Positions 16,527-26,510 of a DNA stretch of 64,000 nucleotides are shown one piece after another. The notes under the pieces are model-generated. The model was not told where the DNA came from. It saw only the letters and a list, made by a program, of their open reading frames with translations, and made no database searches. The stretch covers positions 62,001 through 126,000 of the forward strand of contig CAWIJL010000013.1 of assembly GCA_963836405.1 (NCBI GenBank), in the 5' to 3' direction. This DNA is from CAWIJJ01 sp963836405 (GTDB taxonomy: Bacteria; Acidobacteriota; Terriglobia; Bryobacterales; Bryobacteraceae). Every line of letters begins with the position of its first letter. Position 1 is the first letter of the stretch. A program made the translations under genes and the position numbers.

Positions 16527-18288
16527 GGCACCTTCCTTTATCGCCTGGGCCGCATCGAAGTCAACGTTTCAGCCGATATCCCCCAACTCGGCACGGCGGA
16601 GACGCTTGACGAATCCGAATACCGCGAGCGGGATCTGCGCCTGATTCCCGAGGCCCTCAATCTCATTCCGGGCGTCTCGATTCAGCGCATCGGTCCCCGC
16701 AACGAACGCGGCGTTTTCATTCGGGGTTTCGATGTGCGCCAGGTGCCGCTCTACATCGACGGCATTCCGGTGTACGTTCCCTACGACGGCTATGTGGACA
16801 TGGACCGCTTCCTCACTTACGACGTCGGCGAGATGCAGGTCTCCAAAGGCTTCAGCTCGCCCTTGTACGGCCCCAACGCCCTGGGCGGCGCGGTGAACCT
16901 CATCACCAAGGCGCCCACCAAACCATTTAATCTCGATCTCGGAGCCGGCTATGGATCCGGGCAGGCAGTGAGCGGTTTCGCGAACGCCGGAGTCAAGTGG
17001 CGCAACTACTGGGGGCAGGGTGGCTTCGCATGGCTCTCCAGCGACACGTTCCCCCTCTCCGGCAATTTCACCCCGGTGCCATTGCAGCCCGCACGGCGAC
17101 CGCAACAATGCTTACCAGGAAGACTACAAGGGCCGCTTCCGAGTAGGCTGGACACCCGACTCGCGCGATCAATACACGTTCACCTACGCGAATCAGAAGG
17201 GGCAGAAAGGAAACCCTCCGTATGCCGGCACGGACCCCGTGGTGCGGCCGCGTTTCTGGCAGTGGCCTTACTGGGACAAGGAGAGCTTCTATTTCGTCGG
17301 CAACAAGGGCCTGGGCGAATTCAGTTACCTGCGCGCCCGCCTCTACTACGATAAGTTCGATAACCTCATCAAGGCTTACGACAACAACTGCTACTGCACC
17401 CAGCGATTGCCGCCGGCATTCACCAGCCCTTACGACGACGACACCTACGGCACGACACTCGAGTTCGGAACACGGGCCGGCGATCGCCAGTCCATCAAGT
17501 CGTCGTTCTACTTCAAAGACGACACGCACCGCGAGGGCAACCTCGGCGAACCGCCGCGCAGCTTCCGCGATCGATCGTTCTCGTTCGGCTTCGAGGACAC
17601 GGTCCGGTTGAGCCGGAAGGCGTCGGCCATCCTGGGTTTCAGCGCCGACAGTCTTCAGGTGCTGAATGCCGAGAACTTCGTGAGCGGCGCTGTGTTGCCG
17701 TTCCTCAAAACGGACGTTTGGGCCTACAATCCCCAGGCCGGCCTGTTTTATGCGATTGGCGAAACCACCAGGCTGCACTTCACCTTCGCCCGCAAGACAC
17801 GCCTGCCTACCATCAAGGATCGCTATTCGTACCGGATGGGGCAGGGCATTCCCAATCCGGACCTCCGGGAAGAGCGCGCGAATAACTGGGAGGTGGGCGC
17901 ATCCCGCCTGCTTGGCCGGCGCACCTTCCTTGAAGCGAATCTATTCCGGAGCGATGTTTCGAATTCCACGCAGCGGTTCTTTGTGCAGCCAAACGTCTTC
18001 CAGTTGCGCAACCTGGGCGGCGCCCGTTTTCTCGGAGCGGAATTCGCCATGCGCACCAGCCTGACACGGGCCTTGCATCTTCAGGGCCGCTACTTCCAGA
18101 ACGATGGCGGCCGCTATGGACGAGCGAGCGACTTCACGTCGGCCGGCTTCGGAGCGATGGTCCAACTCTATCGCCGGGTGGAATTGCAGGCCGGCATGGA
18201 CAACGCGTTTGACCGCAATTACATCCTGGTAGACGGCTATCCGGAGGCAGGAAGAACCCTCTACGTGAACCTCAGATACCGGTTCTAG
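16527..18288 (+). pseudogene. TonB-dependent receptor, 5' truncated and frameshifted
   Basis: The in-frame sequence opens after TAA 16524-16526 without any ATG, GTG or TTG for 69 codons, and has no signal peptide. From there it reads as a plug domain (IPEALNLIPGVSIQRIGPRN, ERGVFIRGFDVRQVPLYIDG, YGPNALGGAVNLIT) and, after one extra G near 17091, as a beta-barrel ending in VDGYPEAGRTLYVNLRYRF with the terminal Phe of outer-membrane proteins. Missing first ~100 codons plus the frameshift suggest a damaged gene, though the rest is well preserved. Its ligand is unknown; the adjacent Mo genes suggest an oxyanion or metal chelate. Confidence 0.75.
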
Positions 18289-18295
18289 CGCGCCC

Positions 18296-20271
18296 CTACC
18301 TGCCTTCCAGCACCGCTCGCGACCGCAGCTTCAAACCCGCCGGCCGGTTGAACCACTTCCGAATCCGCGCCCACACCCCTGCCGCCAGCACGGCTCCCAT
18401 CGTCAGACACGTTATCCACGCCCCCGCCGTAAACCATCCCGAGGCGAAGTAGAAATGCACGCGGCCCGACCCCGGCGGCACCACCACGCCTATCATCGCG
18501 TGATCCACCCGGATCAGCCGCAACTCCCGGCCGTCCGACTCCGCCCGCCACCCCGGATACCACGCCACCGCCAGCTTCAACAGGCCCGGCGAGGCCGTTT
18601 TGTATCCCGCTGTGTAAGACTGCTCCCCCTCTTTCACCAGAATCGCCTCGGCCTCCGCATCCTGCCGGATCTCCGGCACCGGACCCTGCGCGACCGACCG
18701 TTCCGCCGGACGCAGCCCGGATAGCGCGCGGAGCGATTCGCTATCGTCCCGCACCACGTCCACCGCCCGCGGAAAATAGGCGCGCGGCAGCGCCGAGCCG
18801 TTCGTCTCCACCTGCCCCCGCTTCATGTCTACGTAGCGCGTGACGTTCAGCCCGTCGCGGAGGCGCGGATTGCCCGCCATCGCCTCCAGATACTCCCGCA
18901 TCGGCCGCGGCTGCAAACGGAGGTAGCCGTACGTCGTCTCGAATTTCAAATCGAGCGGATGGAGCATCGGACCGATGCCCCGCACGAAGCGCGATGCCTC
19001 GAAACGGGACTCGGGCAATTGCGGAGCCGGCCACCATCGCCCTCCCGAGCTGCTCCTGCCGCTCGTACAGTTCGTGAAATCCCTGGCGTGCATAGGCGAG
19101 CGGGTTCAGGTACGAATTCACCAGCCACAAATCCACGAACAGCGCCCCGCACAGCAGCACCGGCACGAACCGCGCGCGTCCCGAATCGATCACCCGGTCC
19201 AGCCCCGCCGCCGCCAGCGCGGCCACCGCGAGCGCCACCAGGAACCACGCGCGGACCGGGTATTGAAACTCGCCGATCAGCGGCAGCCGCGCCGTCACGC
19301 TGTACAATCCCAGTGCCGGACCCGCCATGTACCACAGCGCCGGACCCGCCAGCGCCAGCGCCGTCCATTTCAGGCGTCCCCGCGCCGCTCCCAACGCCGC
19401 CAAAGGCAGAGCCAGAAGGCCGCCGTACAGCCACAGATCGCGTGCCGCGGTCGACTGCCGGCGGACGCGGGAAGAATAGCGTAAGCAGCGCGCCCGGTTG
19501 CAGCACCCCGCCTCCCTTCGCCGCCGCCATTGCGTCCGGCAGCGACATCCACATCAGTTGCAATCCCGGCACAATCTGGATCGCCGACAGCAACAGCGCG
19601 CCCAATACCATTCCCGCCGCCGCTCCGGCGCGCCGCCCTCCCGCCGCAACCGGCTCCAGCGGATCGGCCGCCGCAAATAATCCGAGGCCGATCGTCCCGT
19701 ACAGCGCGCCCTGCACCGAGCCCGCCAGAATCATCATCGCGCCCGCCGCCGCTCCGGCTGCCATGTTCCACAGCGACGGCCGCCGCGACGCGCGCAGATA
19801 CGCGAGCAGCAGCCACGGAAACCACGCCGCCGCGCCTCCCAATCCTACGTGGCTGGTGTGCGCCGTGAAGAAGCCCGACAGTCCGTACGCCAGCGCCCCC
19901 AGGAACGCGGAAATCTCGTGCGCCAGAAGCTTGCGCAACAGCAGAAAAATTCCCAGGCACGCGATCAGCGCATGTGCCGCGACCTCCACCTGGATGACCC
20001 GCGGCGAAACACCTGCCATCAGGAACGGCCAGTTGAGCGGATACCACGCGGCCGTCTTCGGGTTTGACAGAATCGGGTAGCCGCCGTATAGATAGGGCGT
20101 CCATTGCACCTCGCCGGCGCGCCACCGCTCGGCAACATATTTTTGCAGCGGGTAGTGAACGTCCGCCGCATCGCCCTGAATGCTCGTATTCGGCGAAAAC
20201 AGCGGGATCGCGTAAAAGGCAAGCACCGCGGCCGCCAGAAAAAGGGGTGCCGTCCACCGCGACTCTGTCAT
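18296..20271 (-). pseudogene. YfhO-like polytopic membrane protein, two frameshifts
   Basis: Three consecutive frames give one protein of about 655 residues from ATG 20271 (MTESRWTAPLFLAAAVLAFY). Frame changes lie near 19445-19475 (LTLFFPRPP to ARDLWLYGG) and 19025-19045 (GRAM to WPAPQLPES). About ten membrane segments are seen, with the early motif YPLQKYVAERWRAGEVQWTP, NPKTAAWYPLNWPF and a soluble C-terminal part (AVAWYPGWRAESDG) typical of YfhO family proteins linked to glycosyl transfer in cell-envelope or lipoteichoic-type polymers. Everything except the two shifts looks intact. Confidence 0.65.
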
Positions 20272-20371
20272 TGGACTCCAGATGGTAGCACGCGTCTTTT
20301 TTCCGGGAGTAACCAGCAGCTTTCCCCGAGCGTCGTTCCCATAGACCGACAAAACACCTCAGGAGCCCGTA

Positions 20372-21067
20372 TTGTATTCACGCCTCTCCCTTGTGTTCGC
20401 TTTCGTGTCCATTGCCGGCGCGCAAACCACAACTCCAACCCCTGTCGATCCCGCCTCCTGGATGGATCTGCTTTGGAATCTTCCGGTCATCCGCTACCTG
20501 ATTCCCGTCCCCGTTCCCCAGCCCGAGTGGGTTTCGCTTCCCGCTCCCCAACCGCCGCCCTGTTCTGTATCTCCTCTCACGGAACTCACGGATGTGTACG
20601 CTCAGACATTTGAGGATCGCGTCGGATCCGATGATGGCGCCGTGGACCGCGACGGGCTCACTCCCTCCACAGCCCGCGCACTCGAGCACTTCGAAAACGT
20701 GGTGGTTCGCGTGGGAGGGCGCATCCTCGTCACCTCCGCCTACCGCCCCGCCTCCTACCAGGAGCACCTCCAGAACGTGTGGGACAAGTGGATGGTGGAA
20801 CTCAGAAACAACCAGGACCCGAACTGCTCGCAACTGAAAGCCGGAGTGCAGGATGAATTCGTGAAACACCAGTTGCTCGAAACGCAGCGTCCCGTGCCCT
20901 ATTCGGATCACACCAAGGGCATCGGCTTCGATGCGGCCGTGACCTTGCCGCGCTTCGCTCGCCTCAACCGCCGCCGCGTTTCCCTGGACCGTCTCGCGCG
21001 GCTCTCCGGCGTAACCCGCCCGGCCATCCGGCGCGATCCCGTACATTTCCGCCTGCTTTCGCTGTAA
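20372..21067 (+). CDS. Exported M15-type (VanY-like) peptidase
   Basis: 231 residues with a signal peptide (MYSRLSLVFAFVSIAGAQ). The zinc site of M15 D,D/L,D-carboxypeptidases is visible: TSAYRPASYQEH, then SDHTKGIGFDAAV (SxHxxGxAxD type) and the closing RDPVHFRLL with the last His. It would trim peptidoglycan stem peptides in the periplasm. The linker after the leader is Pro-rich. The gene is divergent from the YfhO-like gene and followed by the amino-acid permease 50 nt on. Confidence 0.75.
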   Translation: MYSRLSLVFAFVSIAGAQTTTPTPVDPASWMDLLWNLPVIRYLIPVPVPQPEWVSLPAPQPPPCSVSPLTELTDVYAQTFEDRVGSDDGAVDRDGLTPSTARALEHFENVVVRVGGRILVTSAYRPASYQEHLQNVWDKWMVELRNNQDPNCSQLKAGVQDEFVKHQLLETQRPVPYSDHTKGIGFDAAVTLPRFARLNRRRVSLDRLARLSGVTRPAIRRDPVHFRLLSL

Positions 21068-21117
21068 GGTGGATATTTGCGGCCGCAAGGCCGTTGCGCG
21101 CTCGAGCCTGTCCTCTC

Positions 21118-22482
21118 GTGCCTTCGGAAACCGAACACTCCCACGGCCTGGTTCGGGGCTTCGGCCTGCTCCAGAGTACCGCGCTGAACATGTCGAACAT
21201 GGTCGGCGTGGGCCCGTTCATCACCATCCCGCTGATCATCTCCGCCATGGGCGGCCCCCAATGCATGCTGGGCTGGCTGCTCGGCGCCGTCATCGCCGCC
21301 TGCGACGGTTTGGTGTGGAGCGAACTCGCGGCCGCCATGCCCGGCACCGGCGGCACCTATCATTACTTCCAGGAAATCTTTCGCAAGACCCGCCTCGGCC
21401 AGATCCTGCCCTTCCTTTTCATCTGGCAGTTCGTCTTCAGCGGCCCGCTCGAAATCGCCTCGGGCTACATCGGCTTCGCCCAATACCTCGGCTACTTCTG
21501 GCGCGGCATGACGCCACTCGCGGCCAAACTGGTCGCCATGGGCGTCGGCGCCATCGTCGTCGCCTTGCTGTACCGCAAGGTCACCGCCGTCGGCCGCCTC
21601 ACCGTGGTGCTCTGGATCGGCATGTTGATCACCGTGCTCTGGATCATCCTCAGCGGCCTCGCCCATTTCAATTCCTCGGTCGTTTTCGATTTTCCATCCG
21701 GCGCCTTCCGCTTCTCCCTCGGCTTCGCTTCCGGCCTCGGCTCCGCCATGCTCATCGCCATGTACGATTTCATGGGCTACTACGATATCTGCTATGTCGG
21801 CGGCGAAGTGCGCAATCCGGCCCGCACCATCCCGCGCGCCATCCTGATTTCCGTGCTGCTGGTGGCTGCCATCTACGCGCTCATGAATCTGAGCATCATC
21901 GCCGTGGTGCCCTGGCGCGAAGCCATGCAGTCCCGCTTCGTCGCCTCCGAATTCATCGAGCGGCTCTACGGCCCGCGCGCGGCCTCCGTGGTCACCGTCC
22001 TGGTGCTGTGGACCGCGATCGCATCGGTCTTCGCGCTGCTGTTCGGCTACAGCCGCATCCCTTACGCCGCCGCCCTCAACGGCCACTTCTTCGCGCCGTT
22101 CGGAAAGCTGCACCCTTCCGGACAATTTCCTCACGTATCGCTGCTGGTGTTGGGGGGACTGGCAATGGCGGCCTGCCTGTGGAATCTGGAGGTGGTGATT
22201 TCGGCCCTGCTGACCTGCCGCATTCTGATTCAATTCATCGGGCAGATCTTCGCGCTCCACCACCTGCGGAAGCACCGGAGCGAGATCGTCCGGCCCTTCC
22301 GCATGTGGCTGTACCCCGTTCCGAGCGCCGTCGCCCTGGTCGGATGGTCGTACATCTTTCTGACCTCGGGCTGGCTATACATCGGCTTCGGATTGGCGAT
22401 GCTCGGCGCGGGCTGCATCGCCTGGGCTGCCGGCCGCAGCCGCGGTCACTTCACCGCGGCGCGCACCTCCGGCAGGGAGTAA
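21118..22482 (+). CDS. APC-superfamily amino acid permease
   Basis: Start GTG 21118 gives 454 residues. The first membrane helix motif VGVGPFITIPLIISA, the LAAAMPGTGGTYHYFQEIF loop and about 12 hydrophobic segments are those of the amino acid-polyamine-organocation family. It would import an amino acid or polyamine across the inner membrane; the substrate cannot be read. Its 3' end overlaps the convergent ankyrin gene by 37 nt. Confidence 0.85.
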   Translation: MPSETEHSHGLVRGFGLLQSTALNMSNMVGVGPFITIPLIISAMGGPQCMLGWLLGAVIAACDGLVWSELAAAMPGTGGTYHYFQEIFRKTRLGQILPFLFIWQFVFSGPLEIASGYIGFAQYLGYFWRGMTPLAAKLVAMGVGAIVVALLYRKVTAVGRLTVVLWIGMLITVLWIILSGLAHFNSSVVFDFPSGAFRFSLGFASGLGSAMLIAMYDFMGYYDICYVGGEVRNPARTIPRAILISVLLVAAIYALMNLSIIAVVPWREAMQSRFVASEFIERLYGPRAASVVTVLVLWTAIASVFALLFGYSRIPYAAALNGHFFAPFGKLHPSGQFPHVSLLVLGGLAMAACLWNLEVVISALLTCRILIQFIGQIFALHHLRKHRSEIVRPFRMWLYPVPSAVALVGWSYIFLTSGWLYIGFGLAMLGAGCIAWAAGRSRGHFTAARTSGRE

Positions 22483-24422
22483 GTGATGGCGGCGCTCGCG
22501 AGAGCCGTTCCCATCTGCGAGAGCCACTGGTCGTGGCCATACGGGAAACCGCTCTCGAAGTACGGCTGGATCTTCGGCGCGCGGCTGCGCACGTGCCAGG
22601 TCCCATCGGCGGCCTGCGTGTCCATCAGGAACCGCACGCCGTTGCGATAGGCCGCGTCCGCCGCGCCGATGGCGCCGCATTCGTGCAACGCCAGCAGGGC
22701 GCGGCCGGTGGCGTAGGCGTCGGTATCGAGGTAGCGGGTCTGTCCCCAGCCGCCGTCGGCGCGCTGTAGCGCCAGCACGCGTTTCGAGAACCGCGCCACC
22801 GTCGCCTTATCCAGGCCCGCCCACTTGGCGCCCAGCATCTGCATCACCGTGTCTTCGGTGGTTTGCGGTTCGTTCTCCACCAGCCACTTCGCGGCCTTCA
22901 CGATGCGCGCTTCGAACTCGGGGCGCCGCGCCGGAGGCATGTAGTCGCGCAGCCCGCGAATCGCCATGGCCGTCAGCGTGAAGCTGCCGTCCGATGACGG
23001 CGGCCGCGCGATTCCGAAATTGCCCCACGCGCCGTCGGCGTGCTGCTGCGCCGCCAGGTTGTGCACCATCGAGTCCGTCACGCGATCCGCGGGCGTGCCC
23101 TCGGCATTCATCGCCTGCAACGCGAACGTCAGAATATCGGGCACCGGCGGGTCCATGCGCTGGAGCAGGAAATCGGCGGCGGCCGCAAATTGCAGGCGCG
23201 TGCCCTTGGCCACTTCTTCCTCCGCCGCCTGGTCGTGGGTCAGACCCTTCACGCGCGCCGCGGCTATCGCCACGCTGGTCACGTTCTGCGCGTGGCAACT
23301 GATGCAGCCGCCTTCCCGGAAGAAGCTGACGTTGGTCTTCTGCAGCACCGCGAGGCTGCGCGTCACGGCCTCCTGCGCCGTTTTGGCATGCGCCATCTCA
23401 ACCGGCATCTCCGGCGCCTTCTTCGCCTGAATCCCCTTCGAGGCTTCGGCAATCGCAGCCATGATCGTGGGCTGCCGGTACTTCGCCGCCCAATCCATAG
23501 CGGTCTCTCCCGCCTTCGACTTGATCGTCATGTCGGGCTTGCGCTCGAGCAGCATGCGCACCGTGGTCTCATTCGGGTGATCGGTGGCGATTGCCAGCAT
23601 CACCGGTGTCATCCCGCGCACGTCCTGCATGTTCACGTCCGCGCCGGCATCGAGTAGCATCTTCACTACGTCGCTGTTCGTCGCCGTCACCGACACCATC
23701 AGCGGCGTCAGGTAGCCCAGCGCGATCGGGCCATTCTTCACCGGCCGGTCGAAGCTGGGCCCGGTCGCCGCGTTCACGTTGGCGTGCCGGTCGAGCAGCA
23801 TCTTCACCATTTCGGCGTTACCGCGGCTGGCGGCCGAAATCAGCGGAGTGAAGCCGCCCATGTTGGCCGCGTTCACGTCGGCGCCCTTTTCGAGCAGCAG
23901 CCGCACCGCGGCGGCATCGTTGGCGTCGGCGGCGGCAATCACCGGCGTCGTCCCCATTGCGTCCTTCGCTTTCGCGTCCGCGCCCTTGGCCAGCAGCAGC
24001 TGAATCGCTTCCAGGTTGCCCTGGTGCGCCGCGGCGATAATCAGCGGCGTGCGCCCCTGCTTGTTGGCGGCATTGACGTCCGCACCCTTTCCGACCAGCA
24101 GCTTTACCTTCTCCGGCTGATTGCTGCACCACATTAAAGCGGTCGCTCCGAAATCGTCCTTCGCGTTCACATCGGCGCCGGAAGCGATCAGTTGCCGCAT
24201 CGTTTCCACGCTGCCCGAAGCCGCCGCATACATCAAAGGCGTGGCTCCGCGGCTGTCTTTGTTGTTGACGCTGGCGCCGCTCGCGATGGTCTTCGCCACT
24301 GCCTTGCGGTCGTCGTTGCGGATGGCGTTATAGAACTTGTCCCCGGCGTCCCCTTCGGCGTGCAACAAAGACGCCGCGGAAACGATCGCCGCGCAAACGG
24401 CCGTTTTGCTCCAAACTTGCAT
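22446..24422 (-). CDS. Exported ankyrin-repeat / CxxCH / terpenoid-cyclase-like fusion protein
   Basis: 658 residues. After a signal peptide (residues 1-22) come about eight ankyrin repeats (25-330) with regular GATPLMYAAASG and LLLEKGADVNA units. A single haem c site, CISCH (373-377), follows, and the last 260 residues contain QW-like repeats (HADGAWGNFG, RADGGWGQTRYLDTDAYATG, AADGTWHVRS) typical of alpha/alpha-barrel terpenoid cyclase or prenyltransferase-like folds. The CxxCH only works in the periplasm, consistent with the leader. Function unknown; the ankyrin part would bind a protein partner. No catalytic DxDD cyclase motif is evident. Confidence 0.8.
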   Translation of the reverse strand: MQVWSKTAVCAAIVSAASLLHAEGDAGDKFYNAIRNDDRKAVAKTIASGASVNNKDSRGATPLMYAAASGSVETMRQLIASGADVNAKDDFGATALMWCSNQPEKVKLLVGKGADVNAANKQGRTPLIIAAAHQGNLEAIQLLLAKGADAKAKDAMGTTPVIAAADANDAAAVRLLLEKGADVNAANMGGFTPLISAASRGNAEMVKMLLDRHANVNAATGPSFDRPVKNGPIALGYLTPLMVSVTATNSDVVKMLLDAGADVNMQDVRGMTPVMLAIATDHPNETTVRMLLERKPDMTIKSKAGETAMDWAAKYRQPTIMAAIAEASKGIQAKKAPEMPVEMAHAKTAQEAVTRSLAVLQKTNVSFFREGGCISCHAQNVTSVAIAAARVKGLTHDQAAEEEVAKGTRLQFAAAADFLLQRMDPPVPDILTFALQAMNAEGTPADRVTDSMVHNLAAQQHADGAWGNFGIARPPSSDGSFTLTAMAIRGLRDYMPPARRPEFEARIVKAAKWLVENEPQTTEDTVMQMLGAKWAGLDKATVARFSKRVLALQRADGGWGQTRYLDTDAYATGRALLALHECGAIGAADAAYRNGVRFLMDTQAADGTWHVRSRAPKIQPYFESGFPYGHDQWLSQMGTALASAAITYSLPEVRAAVK

Positions 24423-24494
24423 TTACTTCCCCTCCTTACTCCATACGCGCAGCTCGTTTGCGGAACGGCTCATCTTTTTTAGCGATCGCAGCGG

Positions 24495-25490
24495 TCAGTT
24501 TTCGGTCGGCGTCTTCTCTATGTGGTCGATAACCAGTTGTTCGAGCGTGATCTTGCGCGATTCCAGCTTCAGTCCCATGGATTGCACGGCCTTGAGAACC
24601 GAGGAGGAGCCTCCCGGCACTGTTGCCTCATCGGCCGGCATCGCCCCTCCGCCTGCGCCTGCCGCAGGTTCGCCTTCGGTCATCCACTTCGCTCGCGCCG
24701 CGCCCGTCAGGTCCTCCAGCGAAAAACGGAGCGCTACCGCGTAAGTTCCCGTCAGACCGGTCATATCCTTCACTTCAAGAACGCCGCCGGTTGCCCGCAA
24801 AAGTGTGGTCAGCATATCGGCGAATCCGCCCATGGTCACCCGGGTCGCTTCGATATTCATCCACCTGCTTGCCGCGTCTACGCTGTAGCTTATGGTGCCC
24901 TTGGCTCCCATATTCATCGTGGCGCCGCCGTTCTTGTCGGTCGTCATCCGAATCGGTCCATCGGGGCCGTCGACTTGCCTCTCGCCGGGCGCAAGCGGCG
25001 CGTTCTCGTCGATAGGTTTGATGTCCGGAGATTCCTTCATCTTCGGCCCTCCCGCCCCAACCACCAGCGCAAGCGCCGCGTGTTCCTGGCTCGCGCGATG
25101 CAGCGCCAGCTTGAAGCGGTCTTCGAGCAGCGCCTGAAGCATTCCCGGAACGTCGCTTTTCGATGCTCCTTCGGGCAGTTTCGCCACCACATCGAATGGC
25201 TGGCTGGTAATCCAGTCCGGGCCCGTGATTTGATAGGTTTTGACCGTGTACGCCAGGGCCATTAAATCCGCGAGCGTCATGTAAATGAACTCGGCTCTCG
25301 CGCCATCCACTCGCGCGCCCAGCCTCGGCGTCCGTCCAGCCTGAATCTCGGCCAGCACTCTGGCCCTGTCGAGCGGCGGCGACTGCTTCACGGACGCCAC
25401 CTCGAAGGTGAGCCTGCTCTGGGCTGGCGCCACAACGGACGCCAGTGCCAGGCACGAGAAAGCGGTAAAAGCCCGCAATACTCTACGCAT
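24495..25490 (-). CDS. TIGR03435-family soil-associated secreted protein
   Basis: 331 residues from ATG 25490, which has GAGGAA 7 nt upstream; signal peptide MRRVLRAFTAFSCLALASVV, cleavage after APAQ. FEVASVKQSPP at the mature start, LADLMALAYTVKTYQITGPDW, FDVVAKLPEGASKSDVPGML, LLEDRFKLALHR and the ending KLESRKITLEQLVIDHIEK are hallmark elements of the TIGR03435 family, greatly expanded in Solibacter-type acidobacteria. The role is unknown. It lies downstream of the winged-helix gene by 17 nt and may be co-transcribed with it. Confidence 0.9.
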   Translation of the reverse strand: MRRVLRAFTAFSCLALASVVAPAQSRLTFEVASVKQSPPLDRARVLAEIQAGRTPRLGARVDGARAEFIYMTLADLMALAYTVKTYQITGPDWITSQPFDVVAKLPEGASKSDVPGMLQALLEDRFKLALHRASQEHAALALVVGAGGPKMKESPDIKPIDENAPLAPGERQVDGPDGPIRMTTDKNGGATMNMGAKGTISYSVDAASRWMNIEATRVTMGGFADMLTTLLRATGGVLEVKDMTGLTGTYAVALRFSLEDLTGAARAKWMTEGEPAAGAGGGAMPADEATVPGGSSSVLKAVQSMGLKLESRKITLEQLVIDHIEKTPTEN

Positions 25491-25506
25491 GTCGGTTCCT
25501 CGATGT

Positions 25507-25803
25507 TTACAGTGCTTCTTTGAGTTTTCGCCGGTACTGTTCAAAGGCCTTGCGACCCTTGCCCGTGAGGCACAGCAACGTCTGCGGCACCTTGCCGCGA
25601 TAAGTCTTGGTTACTGCCACGTAACCGGCTTCTTCGAGTCGGCCAAGATGGCTCGAAAGCGTGCCCTTGTTCATGCCGGTTTCGTGTTGCAGATACAAAA
25701 AGTCGCTCCGGTCCACGGCGAATAACAGGGCGACAATCATCAGCCGTCCCGGTTCGTGAATGATCCGGTCAAGATCTGCGATCGATCGGATTTGCTGGTT
25801 CAT
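25507..25803 (-). CDS. Winged-helix transcriptional regulator (small, ArsR/MarR-like)
   Basis: 98 residues from ATG 25803, which overlaps the upstream stop (ATGA). LQHETGMNKGTLSSHLGRLE is the recognition-helix region and YVAVTKTYRGKVPQTLLCLT the wing. It resembles the short winged-helix regulators that accompany membrane proteins in acidobacteria. It is coupled to the membrane protein gene upstream, and an inverted repeat before that operon (26476-26510) is its likely operator. Confidence 0.8.
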   Translation of the reverse strand: MNQQIRSIADLDRIIHEPGRLMIVALLFAVDRSDFLYLQHETGMNKGTLSSHLGRLEEAGYVAVTKTYRGKVPQTLLCLTGKGRKAFEQYRRKLKEAL

Positions 25804-26453
25804 TGCCCTTCCCGCGGAGCTTGGGTATGTCGAAGGTAAAGCCAGAAACTGACACCGCCGGAGATCAATAGCACACTGCCATAGACCATCAGAGAAACAA
25901 GTACTGTTCCAGCCAGCTTCGCCAGATCCGGCCGGTCCGCCGTGGAGACGTCCGCCAGCGCCGTGAGGACGTCCCCCGGAAGTAAGGCGATCGCCATCGA
26001 GCCCGCCGCGATCACTCCGGCAACTGCCCACTTCCACCGAACCGCCCGCGCGAAGTGGTAGGCGTAGGCCGGCCCAAACGCCAGCCCGACCAGTGAGGCG
26101 ACCGTTGCGATATCCCAGTGCCCCCGGAAGGCCACCACCAGGCCCACCGGTATCACCGCGCCGAATGCTCCCGCGACGATCGTTGTGCTCCAACGTTTCC
26201 GGTATTCGACATAGCCTGTGCGCGGGTAGGTGATGTGCGCCTTGATGGCTTTCGTCCCATAGTGAATCAACAGCATCAGGCCGGCAAAAACGAAAATCGA
26301 GATCCGGTGCCAGATGGAGTCCGCCGGCGCGTGGATCACCAGCCATAGCAGGAGTGCGTAACCCAAACAAAACACACTGCCCCCCAGCTCGCCCACCCCG
26401 TCGATGTTGTAGTAAAGCCGCGGCCGTTCCAGGAGATCTTCGACCTTATCCAT
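25800..26453 (-). CDS. Integral membrane protein, unknown function
   Basis: 217 residues from ATG 26453 with a perfect GGAGG box. Six hydrophobic segments are seen, e.g. VFCLGYALLLWLVIHA, ISIFVFAGLMLLIHYG and TVLVSLMVYGSVLLISGG; the middle GTKAIKAHITYPRTGYVEYR loop is conserved-looking and basic. I cannot assign a function. It is the first gene of an operon with the winged-helix regulator, a layout suggesting the regulator controls its level. Confidence 0.75.
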   Translation of the reverse strand: MDKVEDLLERPRLYYNIDGVGELGGSVFCLGYALLLWLVIHAPADSIWHRISIFVFAGLMLLIHYGTKAIKAHITYPRTGYVEYRKRWSTTIVAGAFGAVIPVGLVVAFRGHWDIATVASLVGLAFGPAYAYHFARAVRWKWAVAGVIAAGSMAIALLPGDVLTALADVSTADRPDLAKLAGTVLVSLMVYGSVLLISGGVSFWLYLRHTQAPREGQ

Positions 26454-26475
26454 AATTCGTTCCTCCAAACGCTGT

Positions 26476-26510
26476 ACGCCTACTAGTTTGCATCGCCAAC
26501 CAGTAGGCGT
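26476..26510. promoter_or_regulatory. 9-bp inverted repeat upstream of winged-helix operon
   Basis: ACGCCTACT (26476-26484) and AGTAGGCGT (26502-26510) are exact inverted copies, centred 26 bp apart, just upstream of the GGAGG site of the membrane protein gene at 26453. This fits an operator for the winged-helix protein encoded in the same operon. It also lies 96 bp upstream of the divergent Omp85-like gene. Confidence 0.45.

Noticed and set aside
18959..20080. A 373-residue plus-strand frame full of Pro, Ala and Arg
   Set aside because: It is the antisense shadow of the YfhO-like gene, typical of GC-rich DNA.
25507..26370. A 287-residue minus-strand frame over the winged-helix gene
   Set aside because: The upstream part is the membrane-protein gene in another frame; the start at 25803 overlaps that gene's stop.
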